In this document: one piece after another, positions 8,067 to 15,999 of the stretch | How positions within the stretch are numbered: position 1 is the stretch's first letter | Layout of the letters: every line of letters begins with the position of its first letter | Source: Halosolutus gelatinilyticus | Lineage (GTDB): Archaea > Halobacteriota > Halobacteria > Halobacteriales > Natrialbaceae | Assembly (NCBI RefSeq): GCF_023028105.1 | Contig: NZ_CP095492.1 | Span: 1-64,000 of the forward strand | Direction of reading: 5' to 3' | DNA length: 64,000 nt | Translations under genes and position numbers: made by a program | Notes under the pieces: generated by a model | Database searches by the model: none | The model's input: the letters and a program-made list of their open reading frames with translations, nothing else | Told to the model about the DNA's origin: nothing

Positions 8067-8447
8067 ATGATTTCAAGACGTCCTCTAATAAGAAAAGGCT
8101 GGTGTACCGGTTTGATATCCTTATCTGGATGTATAAGTTTCAATAATCCAAAGTCAGGATTCCGGATTGTCAATACGGAGATAGAAGATAGACGGATGGA
8201 CGTTACCATTACTTCAGATAATAGCGAACAGATCCACTCTGAAACATATATGGTTGAGAAAGGATCCGAACTAGAGGAATTACCATTATTTGAAGCGCAA
8301 ACCTGTACTTACTCTGTGAATACTGATGATAACCGAACAGGGGAGTACCAATTCCATCCTGATTGTACAGGGCCGGGTGAACCAGTTGATACCCTAAATA
8401 TTTCACTTATCGATGGAAAAATAGAGTTCACTCCAGCTAAGTGCTAG
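8067..8447 (+). CDS. Small AT-rich putative lipoprotein
   Basis: This protein of about 126 residues has a positively charged N-terminus with RR, a short hydrophobic stretch and the lipobox-like LSGC near residue 22, typical of haloarchaeal lipoproteins. The mature part (FRIVNTEIEDRRMDVTITSD, a later pair of Cys, ending FTPAKC) looks like a small beta-sandwich possibly held by disulfides. The function is unknown. ATG 8067 (MISRRPL) is preferred over 8058 because it puts the RR motif right at the N-terminus; both are in frame. GC content and codon use are clearly lower than in all neighbouring genes, which suggests recent transfer with the adjacent recombinase. Confidence 0.6.
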   Translation: MISRRPLIRKGWCTGLISLSGCISFNNPKSGFRIVNTEIEDRRMDVTITSDNSEQIHSETYMVEKGSELEELPLFEAQTCTYSVNTDDNRTGEYQFHPDCTGPGEPVDTLNISLIDGKIEFTPAKC

Positions 8448-8548
8448 AATAATATCTATACTGTAATAAGTTTTTCTTAATAAGGTATATAACTATAGAA
8501 ATCATCCATGGATATCGCTATGTCAAAAAGACATAGGTGACCTTTGAA

Positions 8549-9571
8549 TCAGGGCTCAAGGACGATCCGGAATCGGGCGTCATTTGCCAGCATCCGGTCG
8601 TAGGCGTCTTCTGCCTCTGAGAGCGGGAACGTCTCGAGGATCGGCGTCACATCCCGAAGTGCGCTGAATTCCAAGGTATCCTCCCAATCTTTCGCGTGGC
8701 CGGAGGCCCATCCGGCGACCGAGCCACGAGTCCCGACGAGGTGTTGGATATCCACGGGCACTGCTTCACCCGGGATCCCGACAGCGACGACTGAGCCGCC
8801 GCGGCCGACGCTACCCGCTGCATCGGCGATGGCGTCCGCCACGGGTGCAGTGGCCAGTACGAGTTGGGCGCCGCCCATCGACTGGAGCGCCTCGCTCGCG
8901 TCGGTCTTGCTCGTGTCCACGAAGTGGTCTGCACCGAGTTCAATCGCCAGTTCCTCCTTGTCGGCCGAGTGGGAGAGTGCAACCGTCTCGAACCCCATCT
9001 CGTGGGAGTACTGGATTCCGAGGTGGCCGAGACCACCAATTCCCTGTACTGCGACGAGGTCTCCCGGATCGGCGTCGGCATGGCGAAGCGCGTTGAACGT
9101 CGTGATTCCGGCACATAGTAGCGGAGCAGCGTCGACTGCATCCAACGCGTCGGGGATCCGGCCGACCGCTTCTGCTGGGACGGTTGCGTACTCCGCATAG
9201 CCACCGTCGAACGTCAGTCCCGTAATCTCGCCATTCTCACAGCCTTGGAAGTCACCACGTCGACAAGGGTCACAGGTGAAACAGTGACCGCCGTGCCAAC
9301 CGACGCCGACGCGGTCATCTACTGACCACTCTTCGACCTGATCGCCGACGGCGTCGATCCGGCCAGCGATCTCGTGACCTGGGATTCGCGGGTATTCGAT
9401 GCCAGGGTAGATACCCTCACGGACGTACACGTCGCTGTGACAGACGCCACACGCTTCGACCGCGATTCTAACCTCATCAGGATCCGGCTCAGGGATCGGT
9501 AATTCGACCGACTCGAACGCGTCTCCAGCGTCCGGGATTTGTATCGCTCGCATTGTACTGTCTGTCGCCAT
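8549..9571 (-). CDS. Zinc-dependent alcohol dehydrogenase (MDR family)
   Basis: A medium-chain zinc alcohol dehydrogenase that oxidises an alcohol or reduces an aldehyde with NAD(P). Catalytic zinc ligands are visible as CGVCHSDVYVREG (Cys) and GHEIAGRI (His/Glu). The structural zinc site is the spaced cysteines in CFTCDPCRRGDFQGC. The Rossmann fold carries GIGGLGHLG at about residues 170-180. Order and length (about 340) match the bacterial AdhA/AdhP type. In-frame ATGs occur at 9598, 9571 and 9553. I list 9571; 9553 (MRAIQIPDAG) is the usual family start, so the true start could be either. It is cytoplasmic. It stands alone between an acquired-looking region and a GH31 remnant. The physiological substrate is not evident. 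Confidence 0.88.
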   Translation of the reverse strand: MATDSTMRAIQIPDAGDAFESVELPIPEPDPDEVRIAVEACGVCHSDVYVREGIYPGIEYPRIPGHEIAGRIDAVGDQVEEWSVDDRVGVGWHGGHCFTCDPCRRGDFQGCENGEITGLTFDGGYAEYATVPAEAVGRIPDALDAVDAAPLLCAGITTFNALRHADADPGDLVAVQGIGGLGHLGIQYSHEMGFETVALSHSADKEELAIELGADHFVDTSKTDASEALQSMGGAQLVLATAPVADAIADAAGSVGRGGSVVAVGIPGEAVPVDIQHLVGTRGSVAGWASGHAKDWEDTLEFSALRDVTPILETFPLSEAEDAYDRMLANDARFRIVLEP

Positions 9572-9689
9572 GCTCAACCCTACGTCCGGACTTGCCATAG
9601 TACTTTGTTACGCTACTCATCCCGATCGCTCTCACTCTCGAGCAAGCCGGTGAACACTGCCAGGGGTAACAGACACGCTTGAACGACAT

Positions 9690-9957
9690 GCAGTTATCCA
9701 TCTCGATCGACACTGTGTCCTGCCGCTGGACGACGCGGCCACCGTCGTCGATAGCTTCCCCGTTCCCGACGAGCACGAGATCCGGTTCAGGGAACGTCTC
9801 ATCGCGTTCGTCGATTGCCAGTTCGGCCGCCGTCTCGTCCCGTTCGAGGGTCGTCACCGCGTACTCGTCGTCCTCAGAGGTGTAGCCGTTGCCAGCGTCC
9901 TCGTAAACGTCGAACGTTCCGTCGCGGCCGGGATAGATCCGTAGAATACTAACACTT
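9690..9957 (-). pseudogene. C-terminal remnant of a GH31 glycosidase
   Basis: On the minus strand an open frame reads SILRIYPGRDGTFDVYEDAG, then NGYTSEDDEYAVTTLERDE, and onward to VVQRQDTVSIEMD. This matches the DUF5110 domain that closes GH31 alpha-glucosidases and alpha-xylosidases, whose hallmark is IYPG.DG.F..YEDxGDGY. The catalytic barrel is absent: upstream of about 9957 the frame meets stops and the beta-galactosidase promoter region. Downstream of about 9690 the frame runs into unrelated sequence. Only a fragment of about 88 codons survives, so it is non-functional. It shows that an alpha-glycosidase gene once stood here. Confidence 0.65.
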
Positions 9958-9988
9958 ATTATATCGTTTACTGTTGAGTGTCAGTAGC

Positions 9989-12900
9989 ATGGGACACGAA
10001 CGACCCGACTCACAGCGGAGCGCAGCCGACGGTAGAGCCCCCGTCTCCCGACGAAACGTGTTGCTGGCCTCGGGAAGCATCGCCCTCCTTCCCGGACTCG
10101 CGTCCGGGACGCGACCGGCCGATCCGGACCCCGATCGATCGCCGAGCGACATCGATCTCGAGGCGTACCTCGAGAACCCGTCGATGGTCGGGGAGAACCA
10201 GACCGAGCCGCACGTCCCGACGATCCCGTACCCCTCCGTCGACGCGGCGCTCGGTCAGGATCGACCCGGCGAACCCCCGTGCGATCGGCGGGACCGCTCG
10301 CCGTTCGTCCGATCGCTTGACGGCGAGTGGGACTTCGACTGGTCGCTCACGCCCGACGGCGCGCCGGACGACTTCGACGCAGTCGACGACTGGGAGACGA
10401 TCGACGTCCCGTCGGTCTGGCAGACCGAGGGCTACGGACACGCCATGTACCGGAACGTGCCGGTGCCGATGTATCCGTACGATCCGCCAGCGGTCCCCGA
10501 CACGATCAACCCGGTCGGGACGTACCGTCGGACGTTCACGGTGCCGGGGAACTGGACGAAGGACCGGCGGACGTTCCTCCGGTTCGAGGGGATCAAGTCC
10601 GCGGCCTTCGTCTGGGTGAACGGTCAGTACGTCGGCTACGATCAGGGTTCGATGACGCCGGCCGAGTTTGACGTCACGGAGGCCGTAACGCCCGGCAAGA
10701 ACGAAATCGCCGTGCAGGTGTACCGGTGGTCCGACGGCACGTACCTCGAGAACCAGGACATGTGGCACTTTGCGGGCATCTACCGGGACGCGTACCTGTA
10801 CTCGACGCCGGAGGTCCACCTCCGCGACTACGTCGTCCGCACCGACCTAGACGAGAACTACGAGGACGCGACGCTCTCGGTGGACGCCGAAGTCGCCGAT
10901 CTCTCGGATCCATCAAAGAACGACGCTCCGAAGTCGAAGAAGCCCGACTCGTACACACTCCGCGCGCATCTGTTCGATCCGGACGACGAGTGCGTGACGA
11001 CGGTCGAGGAGGACGTCGACGTCCCCGCCGGCGAGAGCGTCGGTGTCGCCCTCGAGACGGACGTCGCGAACCCCTCTAAGTGGTCCGCGGAGCATCCCAA
11101 CCTGTATCGACTCGGGTTCGAACTCGTCCCGGCCGGCTCGAACCGACCGATCGAGGCCCAGCTCGAACGTGTGGGCTTTCGCGAGTACGAGATCATCGAC
11201 GGGCAGGTCCGCGTCAACGGCGAACCCGTCGAGTTCAGGGGCGTCAACCGCCACGAACACGACCCCGTGCGCGGCCGGACGATGACGACGGAACGCATTC
11301 GCGAGGATCTCGAGGTGATGAAGCGGTTCAACGTCAACGCGATTCGGACCTCCCACTATCCGAACGATCCCCGGTTCGCCGCGCTGGCCGACGAGTACGG
11401 CTTCTACGTGCAAGACGAGGTGAACGCCGAGACCCACCAGAACGAGGAACTCGTCAACGAACACCCCGAGTTCGACCCGTCGTTCATGGACCGGTTTCGC
11501 CGGATGGTCCAGCGCGACAAGAACCACCCGTCGATCTTCACGTGGAGCACCGGCAACGAGGCCGGACTGGGCCCGGCACACTTCGAGATGGCCGAGTACG
11601 CGACCGACGTCGACGACACGCGCTTTCTCTACCACCAGGCGAACAACGGCGGCGTCGCGCCGTTCGCGCCGATCATCGGCCCGCGGTACGTGAGTCCCGA
11701 CGAACTCGAGGGCTTCGCACACGACGAGGACGAAGAGCGGCCGGTCATCATGGGTGAGTACAGCCACGCGATGGGCAACAGCCTCGGACTCGTGGAGCCG
11801 TTCTGGGAGGCGATCAACGAGTACGACCAGCTTCAGGGCGGGTTCGTCTGGGACTGGGTCGATCAGACGCTGTACGAGGACCTGACGATCACCCCCGACG
11901 AGAGCGGGAACGGGAACGACGGGGCGCTCCACGGCAACCCCTCGGTCGTCGACACCGACCGCGGGAGCGCGCTCGCCCTATCCGGACTCGACGACTGGGT
12001 GGAACTCTATCGCGACCCGAGCCTCGACGTCACCGAACCGGGGCTCACGGTGGAGGCCGTCGTCAAGCCCCGGGAGCCGTGGACCGGCGCGGACCCGTAC
12101 GTCACGAAAGGCGACACCCAGTACGCCCTCCAGATGGCCGACGAAGAGACCATAGAGTGGTTCGTCTACGACCCCGACGAGGAGTGGGTCGCCGTCAGCG
12201 CGTCGGTGCCGGACGACTGGACGGGTTCTTGGCACCACGTCGCGGGCGTGCACACCGGTTCCGAACTGCAACTGTACGTCGACGGCAACCTGCTCGGGAC
12301 GACCGAGCACGACGGCACCATCGGCCACGCCCGCCAGCCCGTCAATATCGGGCGAAATGCGGAACTACATACCGACGGGCACGAAGGCTGGCTGTCGAAC
12401 GCCGTCTTCGACTCGGTCCGCATCTACGACCGGGCGCTCTCGACGGACGAACTCGAGGCCGACCGCGGCGCGGCCGACGACGCGATCCTCCGCCTCGCCT
12501 TCGAGGAGTTCCGCGACGAGGGGACGTTCCGCTCGTACGGCGTGAGCCCCTTCTGCATCAACGGAACGATCTTCGCCGACCGCACGCCGCAACCCGAGAT
12601 CTGGGAACTGAAGAAGGCTCACCAGCCCGTCGGCATCGACCCGGTCGATGCGGTCGCGGGCGACGTCGAAGTCCACAATCGATTCCACTTCACCGACCTC
12701 GACGAGTTCGAGACGACCTGGCGACTGACCGACGGCGAGACGGTGTTACAAGACGGGACGCTCGCGCTCGAGGCCGGTCCCGGGGAAACTCGGGAGGCGA
12801 CCGTCCCGTTCGACGAACCCGATCTCGAGCCGGGAGCGGAGTACTGGCTGACGATCGGCGTCGCGCTCGCCGAGGACGCGTGGTGGGCCGACGCCGGCCA

Positions 12901-12997
12901 CGAGGTGGCCTTCGAGCAGTTCGAGGTGCCCTTCGACGTCCCGCGAGCGCCGCTCGAGTCGATCGACTCGATGCCCGACACCTCGGTGAGCCGATGA
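9989..12997 (+). CDS. Exported GH2 beta-galactosidase, large chain with LamG insertion
   Basis: This is a 1002-residue LacZ-type GH2 enzyme from ATG 9989; an upstream TTG in frame at 9974 is less likely. The N-terminus carries a Tat-like signal (SRRNVLLASGSIALLPG). Domains: sugar-binding jelly roll about 85-275 (DWETIDVPSVWQTEGYG, FEGIKSAAFVWVNG); immunoglobulin-like about 280-390; TIM barrel about 395-630 with GVNRHEHDP, NAIRTSHYPNDPRF, acid/base Glu in STGNEAGLG near 522 and nucleophile Glu in IMGEYSHAMGNS near 589. A concanavalin/LamG-like domain of about 200 residues (DESGNGNDGALHGNP ... LRLAFEEF) is then inserted before the barrel end resumes at GTIFADRTPQPEIWELKKAH. It ends after LacZ domain 4. 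The LacZ domain 5 is encoded separately by the next gene. It would release beta-galactosyl residues outside the cell, for example from galactan. Confidence 0.92.
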   Translation: MGHERPDSQRSAADGRAPVSRRNVLLASGSIALLPGLASGTRPADPDPDRSPSDIDLEAYLENPSMVGENQTEPHVPTIPYPSVDAALGQDRPGEPPCDRRDRSPFVRSLDGEWDFDWSLTPDGAPDDFDAVDDWETIDVPSVWQTEGYGHAMYRNVPVPMYPYDPPAVPDTINPVGTYRRTFTVPGNWTKDRRTFLRFEGIKSAAFVWVNGQYVGYDQGSMTPAEFDVTEAVTPGKNEIAVQVYRWSDGTYLENQDMWHFAGIYRDAYLYSTPEVHLRDYVVRTDLDENYEDATLSVDAEVADLSDPSKNDAPKSKKPDSYTLRAHLFDPDDECVTTVEEDVDVPAGESVGVALETDVANPSKWSAEHPNLYRLGFELVPAGSNRPIEAQLERVGFREYEIIDGQVRVNGEPVEFRGVNRHEHDPVRGRTMTTERIREDLEVMKRFNVNAIRTSHYPNDPRFAALADEYGFYVQDEVNAETHQNEELVNEHPEFDPSFMDRFRRMVQRDKNHPSIFTWSTGNEAGLGPAHFEMAEYATDVDDTRFLYHQANNGGVAPFAPIIGPRYVSPDELEGFAHDEDEERPVIMGEYSHAMGNSLGLVEPFWEAINEYDQLQGGFVWDWVDQTLYEDLTITPDESGNGNDGALHGNPSVVDTDRGSALALSGLDDWVELYRDPSLDVTEPGLTVEAVVKPREPWTGADPYVTKGDTQYALQMADEETIEWFVYDPDEEWVAVSASVPDDWTGSWHHVAGVHTGSELQLYVDGNLLGTTEHDGTIGHARQPVNIGRNAELHTDGHEGWLSNAVFDSVRIYDRALSTDELEADRGAADDAILRLAFEEFRDEGTFRSYGVSPFCINGTIFADRTPQPEIWELKKAHQPVGIDPVDAVAGDVEVHNRFHFTDLDEFETTWRLTDGETVLQDGTLALEAGPGETREATVPFDEPDLEPGAEYWLTIGVALAEDAWWADAGHEVAFEQFEVPFDVPRAPLESIDSMPDTSVSR

Positions 12998-13112
12998 TCG
13001 GATCCGGGCGACGACGCCGACGGTTCGCGCTCCAGCGGCCGTCGGATCGACACCGAACGGATCGACGGACAGCGACGTCGAACGCACCCACACCACCCAC
13101 GCGGAGACACCC

Positions 13113-14753
13113 ATGACGAACAACGAGCAGACGACGATCGACGGACCGGACTTCGAGTACACCTTCGACGCCGACCTCGGGACGCTCAGTTCCCTGGAGG
13201 CGGACGGCCGCGAGTTCCTCGCGCGCGGTCCGCTGTTGAACGTCTGGCGGACGCCCATCTCGAACGAGGTGGTCGACTGGGGGGCGGCGGAGGCCGATGA
13301 GTGGTACGAGCTCGGCCTCGACCGCCTCGAACACGAGGTCGAGTCGTTCGAGGTCGACGACGTCGCGGACGGCGTGACCCGCGTCGAGATCGAGACGCTG
13401 GCGTCCGCGCCGGACGTCGACGCCGCCTTCGAGACCACGTACCTCTATCACGTCTTCGGGACGGGCGACGTCCTGCTCGGCGTACGCGCGGTGCCCAACG
13501 ACGCCGTCAGGAGGGGAGTCACCAACTGGCTTCCGCGCGTCGGCGTCCAACTCGAGGTGCCCGACGAGTTCGCGGAGCTGTCGTGGCACGGGAACGGGCC
13601 CGTGGAGACCTATCCGGACCGCAACAACGGTACGAAGATCGACACCTACGCCGGCCCCGTCGCCGAGCAGTACGTCCCCTACGTCCGCCCGCAGGAGTAC
13701 GGCAACAAGACGGACGTCAGGTGGGCGACGCTCGCGGCGTCCGACGACGCCGAACTCGCCGCGTTCGGCCACCCCGACATTAACGTCAGCGCCCACGACG
13801 TGGCGAACCTCGACCGGGCGCTGTTCGAGTACCAACTCGAGGAGCGCGACGGCGTTCTGTTCACCGTCGACCACGCCGTGACCGGCGTCGGCGGCACCCC
13901 GGTGCAGGCGCGCTCGGAGCACCGCGTCGTCCCCGACGGCCCCTTCGAGTTCGTCGTCGGCTTTCGCCCTCGAACGGGAGACGAGCCGTCGCCGATGGCC
14001 CTCTCCCGCCGTCGCCTCCCGTACGCGTTCGCCTCGACGAATCCGATCGGCGACTTCGAGGCCGAGTTCGACGAAGCGGACGGGACGATCACCGCCTCGG
14101 CGGTCGTCAGGAACGCGGGCGCGGAGCCGGAACGAATCGACGTTCCCCTGACCGTCAATGGTGAGGTCACCTCGAGCCGAACGGTCGACCTCGAACCCGG
14201 CGAGAAGACGTCGGTCTCGTTCGAGTACGACGCGCCCGAGACCGGCGTGCTCGAGGTGAGCGTCGGCGACGAACAGCCGCTCCTGTTTACCGTCCCCCGG
14301 CTCTCGCTCGAGGGCGAGTGGCGGTTCCGCGAGGGTGACGACCCCGCGTGGGCCGAGCCGGCGTACGACGACGGCGACTGGGAGGTCGTCGAGGTGCCGG
14401 CGAACTGGGAGGATCACTCCGATTACACCGAGAACGACGTCTTCGGCTGGTACCGGCGGTCGATCGAGATCCCCGAGAGCTGGGCCGGCTACGCCCTCGA
14501 GATCCCGGTCGGCGCGATCGACGACGTCGACGAGACGTTCCTAAACGGCGAGAAGATCGGCCAGACCGGGACGTTCCCCGAGAACGGGTACGAGACCGCG
14601 TGGAGCGAATCCCGACGGTACGCCGTCGAGCCGTCGACCGTCGAATTCGGCGGCGAGAACGTGATCGCGATCCGGGTGTACGACGGCGGTGGCGGCGGCG
14701 GACTGCACAGCGGGCCGCTCGGTCCGATCGAGGCGGTACCGGCAGACGACTGA
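13113..14753 (+). CDS. LacZ domain-5 (small chain) protein with extra jelly-roll domain
   Basis: This 546-residue protein begins with the domain that forms the C-terminal part of LacZ (Bgal_small_N): FEYTFDADLGTLSSLEADG, LLNVWRTPISNE, LSWHGNGPVETYPDRN, YVRPQEYGNKTDVRWATL, to about residue 290. A linker/Ig-like segment and a GH2-type sugar-binding jelly roll follow at about 390-540 (LEGEWRFREGDDPAW, YTENDVFGWYRRSIEIPESW, ETFLNGEKIGQTG). It starts 115 bases after the large-chain stop in another frame, with no in-frame start upstream. The pair resembles the LacL/LacM two-chain beta-galactosidases of lactobacilli. No signal peptide is visible although the large chain has one. Either it travels as a complex or the gene pair was once a single ORF broken by a frameshift. 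A hairpin terminator follows. Confidence 0.85.
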   Translation: MTNNEQTTIDGPDFEYTFDADLGTLSSLEADGREFLARGPLLNVWRTPISNEVVDWGAAEADEWYELGLDRLEHEVESFEVDDVADGVTRVEIETLASAPDVDAAFETTYLYHVFGTGDVLLGVRAVPNDAVRRGVTNWLPRVGVQLEVPDEFAELSWHGNGPVETYPDRNNGTKIDTYAGPVAEQYVPYVRPQEYGNKTDVRWATLAASDDAELAAFGHPDINVSAHDVANLDRALFEYQLEERDGVLFTVDHAVTGVGGTPVQARSEHRVVPDGPFEFVVGFRPRTGDEPSPMALSRRRLPYAFASTNPIGDFEAEFDEADGTITASAVVRNAGAEPERIDVPLTVNGEVTSSRTVDLEPGEKTSVSFEYDAPETGVLEVSVGDEQPLLFTVPRLSLEGEWRFREGDDPAWAEPAYDDGDWEVVEVPANWEDHSDYTENDVFGWYRRSIEIPESWAGYALEIPVGAIDDVDETFLNGEKIGQTGTFPENGYETAWSESRRYAVEPSTVEFGGENVIAIRVYDGGGGGGLHSGPLGPIEAVPADD

Positions 14754-14760
14754 CGCAAGG

Positions 14761-14804
14761 GAGAGACCGCTCTCGCCCGGCGGGCGTCTCTCGTGCCGTT
14801 TTTT
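14761..14804 (+). terminator. Hairpin plus T-tract after the lacZ-type genes
   Basis: GAGAGAC (14761-14767) pairs with GTCTCTC (14786-14792), with an inner GCCCG/CGGGC, and is followed by six T (14799-14804). It sits between convergent genes. Archaeal termination mainly needs the T-tract. Confidence 0.55.
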
Positions 14805-14840
14805 CGCTCGAAATCGAGTTTCGAGTCCAAACAGGCGGTG

Positions 14841-15947
14841 TTAGCGGCGGTTCGCGAGCGGCGATCCGGGATCGATCCACTCGTTCAGATACTCCTGGAC
14901 CCGAACCGCCTCGCCGGTTTCGGCGCTCTCGATCGCCGCGAAGACGATCGCCATCGATCGGAGGTTCGCGCGGGCGTTCGTCTCCATCGGTTCCCCGCCC
15001 GCACACCACTCGGCGAACCGTTCGATGAGCCACGCGTTCCCCCACTTCTCCCGGCTCTCGAGGGGGACCGACTCGCCGGCCTCGAGAGAGGTGTGGCCGA
15101 GACAGCCCTCCGCGGCGCGCTCGTACGGAAACCGCCGGAGGTCGCCGCCGTCGAGGAGGAGCGAGGCCTCTTTACAGTTGGCCCGCACGTGCTCCGCCCA
15201 CCAGCCGTTGAAACTGGCCGCGGCCGTGTTCAGCCCCTCGTAGACGATCGTCGCCCCGTTTTCCATGCCCAGTTGCACGACCGCGTTCGGGTCGTCCGCG
15301 AAATCGGAGTACGACGGGTTCCACGACCGACAGAACACCGTCTCGACGCGCTCGCCGGCCATGTCGGCCAGCAGGTCGAGGTGGTGGATCGCGCCGTCGA
15401 TCAGCAGCGGGTGCTCCTCGAGGTCGTAGAGCCGTTCGCCGGCCCAGCTCCCGCGCGACCGAGCGTTGACGGCATACCGGCCGTACAGGTAGTCGACGGG
15501 ACCGTAGTCGCCCGATCGTATTCGGCGGCGGAGGGTCGTGATATCCTGTCGAAACCGGTGGCTCATCGTGACGCCCAGCTTCGTCCCGGTCTCCTCGACC
15601 AGTTCGACGATCTCGAGCGCGGCGTCCATCGAGTCCGCCAGCGGCTTCTCCGTGAGCACGTCGAGGTCGTACTCGACCGCGAGGGAGACGAGCTCCGCGC
15701 GGGCGTGCGGCGGGACGACGAGCGCTACGGCGTCGGCGTCCCGCTCTCGCATCGCCGTCTCGGCGTCCGTGTAACACCGCTCCTCGGCGAGCGAGAGCGA
15801 GTCGACGGCGTTCGAAAGCGCGTCCTCGTTCACGTCGACGGCCGCGACGACCTCGACGGTGTCGTCTTCCACGTTGGGCGGGAGGAACTCCCGGCACCAG
15901 GCTTCACCCTGATTGCCCGTTCCGATCTGTATCAGTCGGCAAGTCAC
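14841..15947 (-). CDS. Gfo/Idh/MocA family oxidoreductase
   Basis: This 368-residue NAD(P)-dependent sugar or sugar-derivative dehydrogenase starts with a Rossmann motif (LIQIGTGNQGEAW) and carries VLTEKPLADS, where EKP contains the catalytic Lys of the family, near residue 100. VTMSHRFRQDI and IDGAIHHLDLLADM (the conserved His region) follow, with an alpha/beta C-terminal domain. It is cytoplasmic. It lies 52 bases downstream of the GH3 gene on the same strand and is probably co-transcribed, so it may process the sugar released by the GH3 enzyme. The exact substrate cannot be read from sequence. It converges with the lacZ-type genes at a terminator. Confidence 0.88.
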   Translation of the reverse strand: MTCRLIQIGTGNQGEAWCREFLPPNVEDDTVEVVAAVDVNEDALSNAVDSLSLAEERCYTDAETAMRERDADAVALVVPPHARAELVSLAVEYDLDVLTEKPLADSMDAALEIVELVEETGTKLGVTMSHRFRQDITTLRRRIRSGDYGPVDYLYGRYAVNARSRGSWAGERLYDLEEHPLLIDGAIHHLDLLADMAGERVETVFCRSWNPSYSDFADDPNAVVQLGMENGATIVYEGLNTAAASFNGWWAEHVRANCKEASLLLDGGDLRRFPYERAAEGCLGHTSLEAGESVPLESREKWGNAWLIERFAEWCAGGEPMETNARANLRSMAIVFAAIESAETGEAVRVQEYLNEWIDPGSPLANRR

Positions 15948-15999
15948 GTCGCGTACTCCGACGACGGAGTCCTTGAATGTACCGACGCGATTCGGTCGC

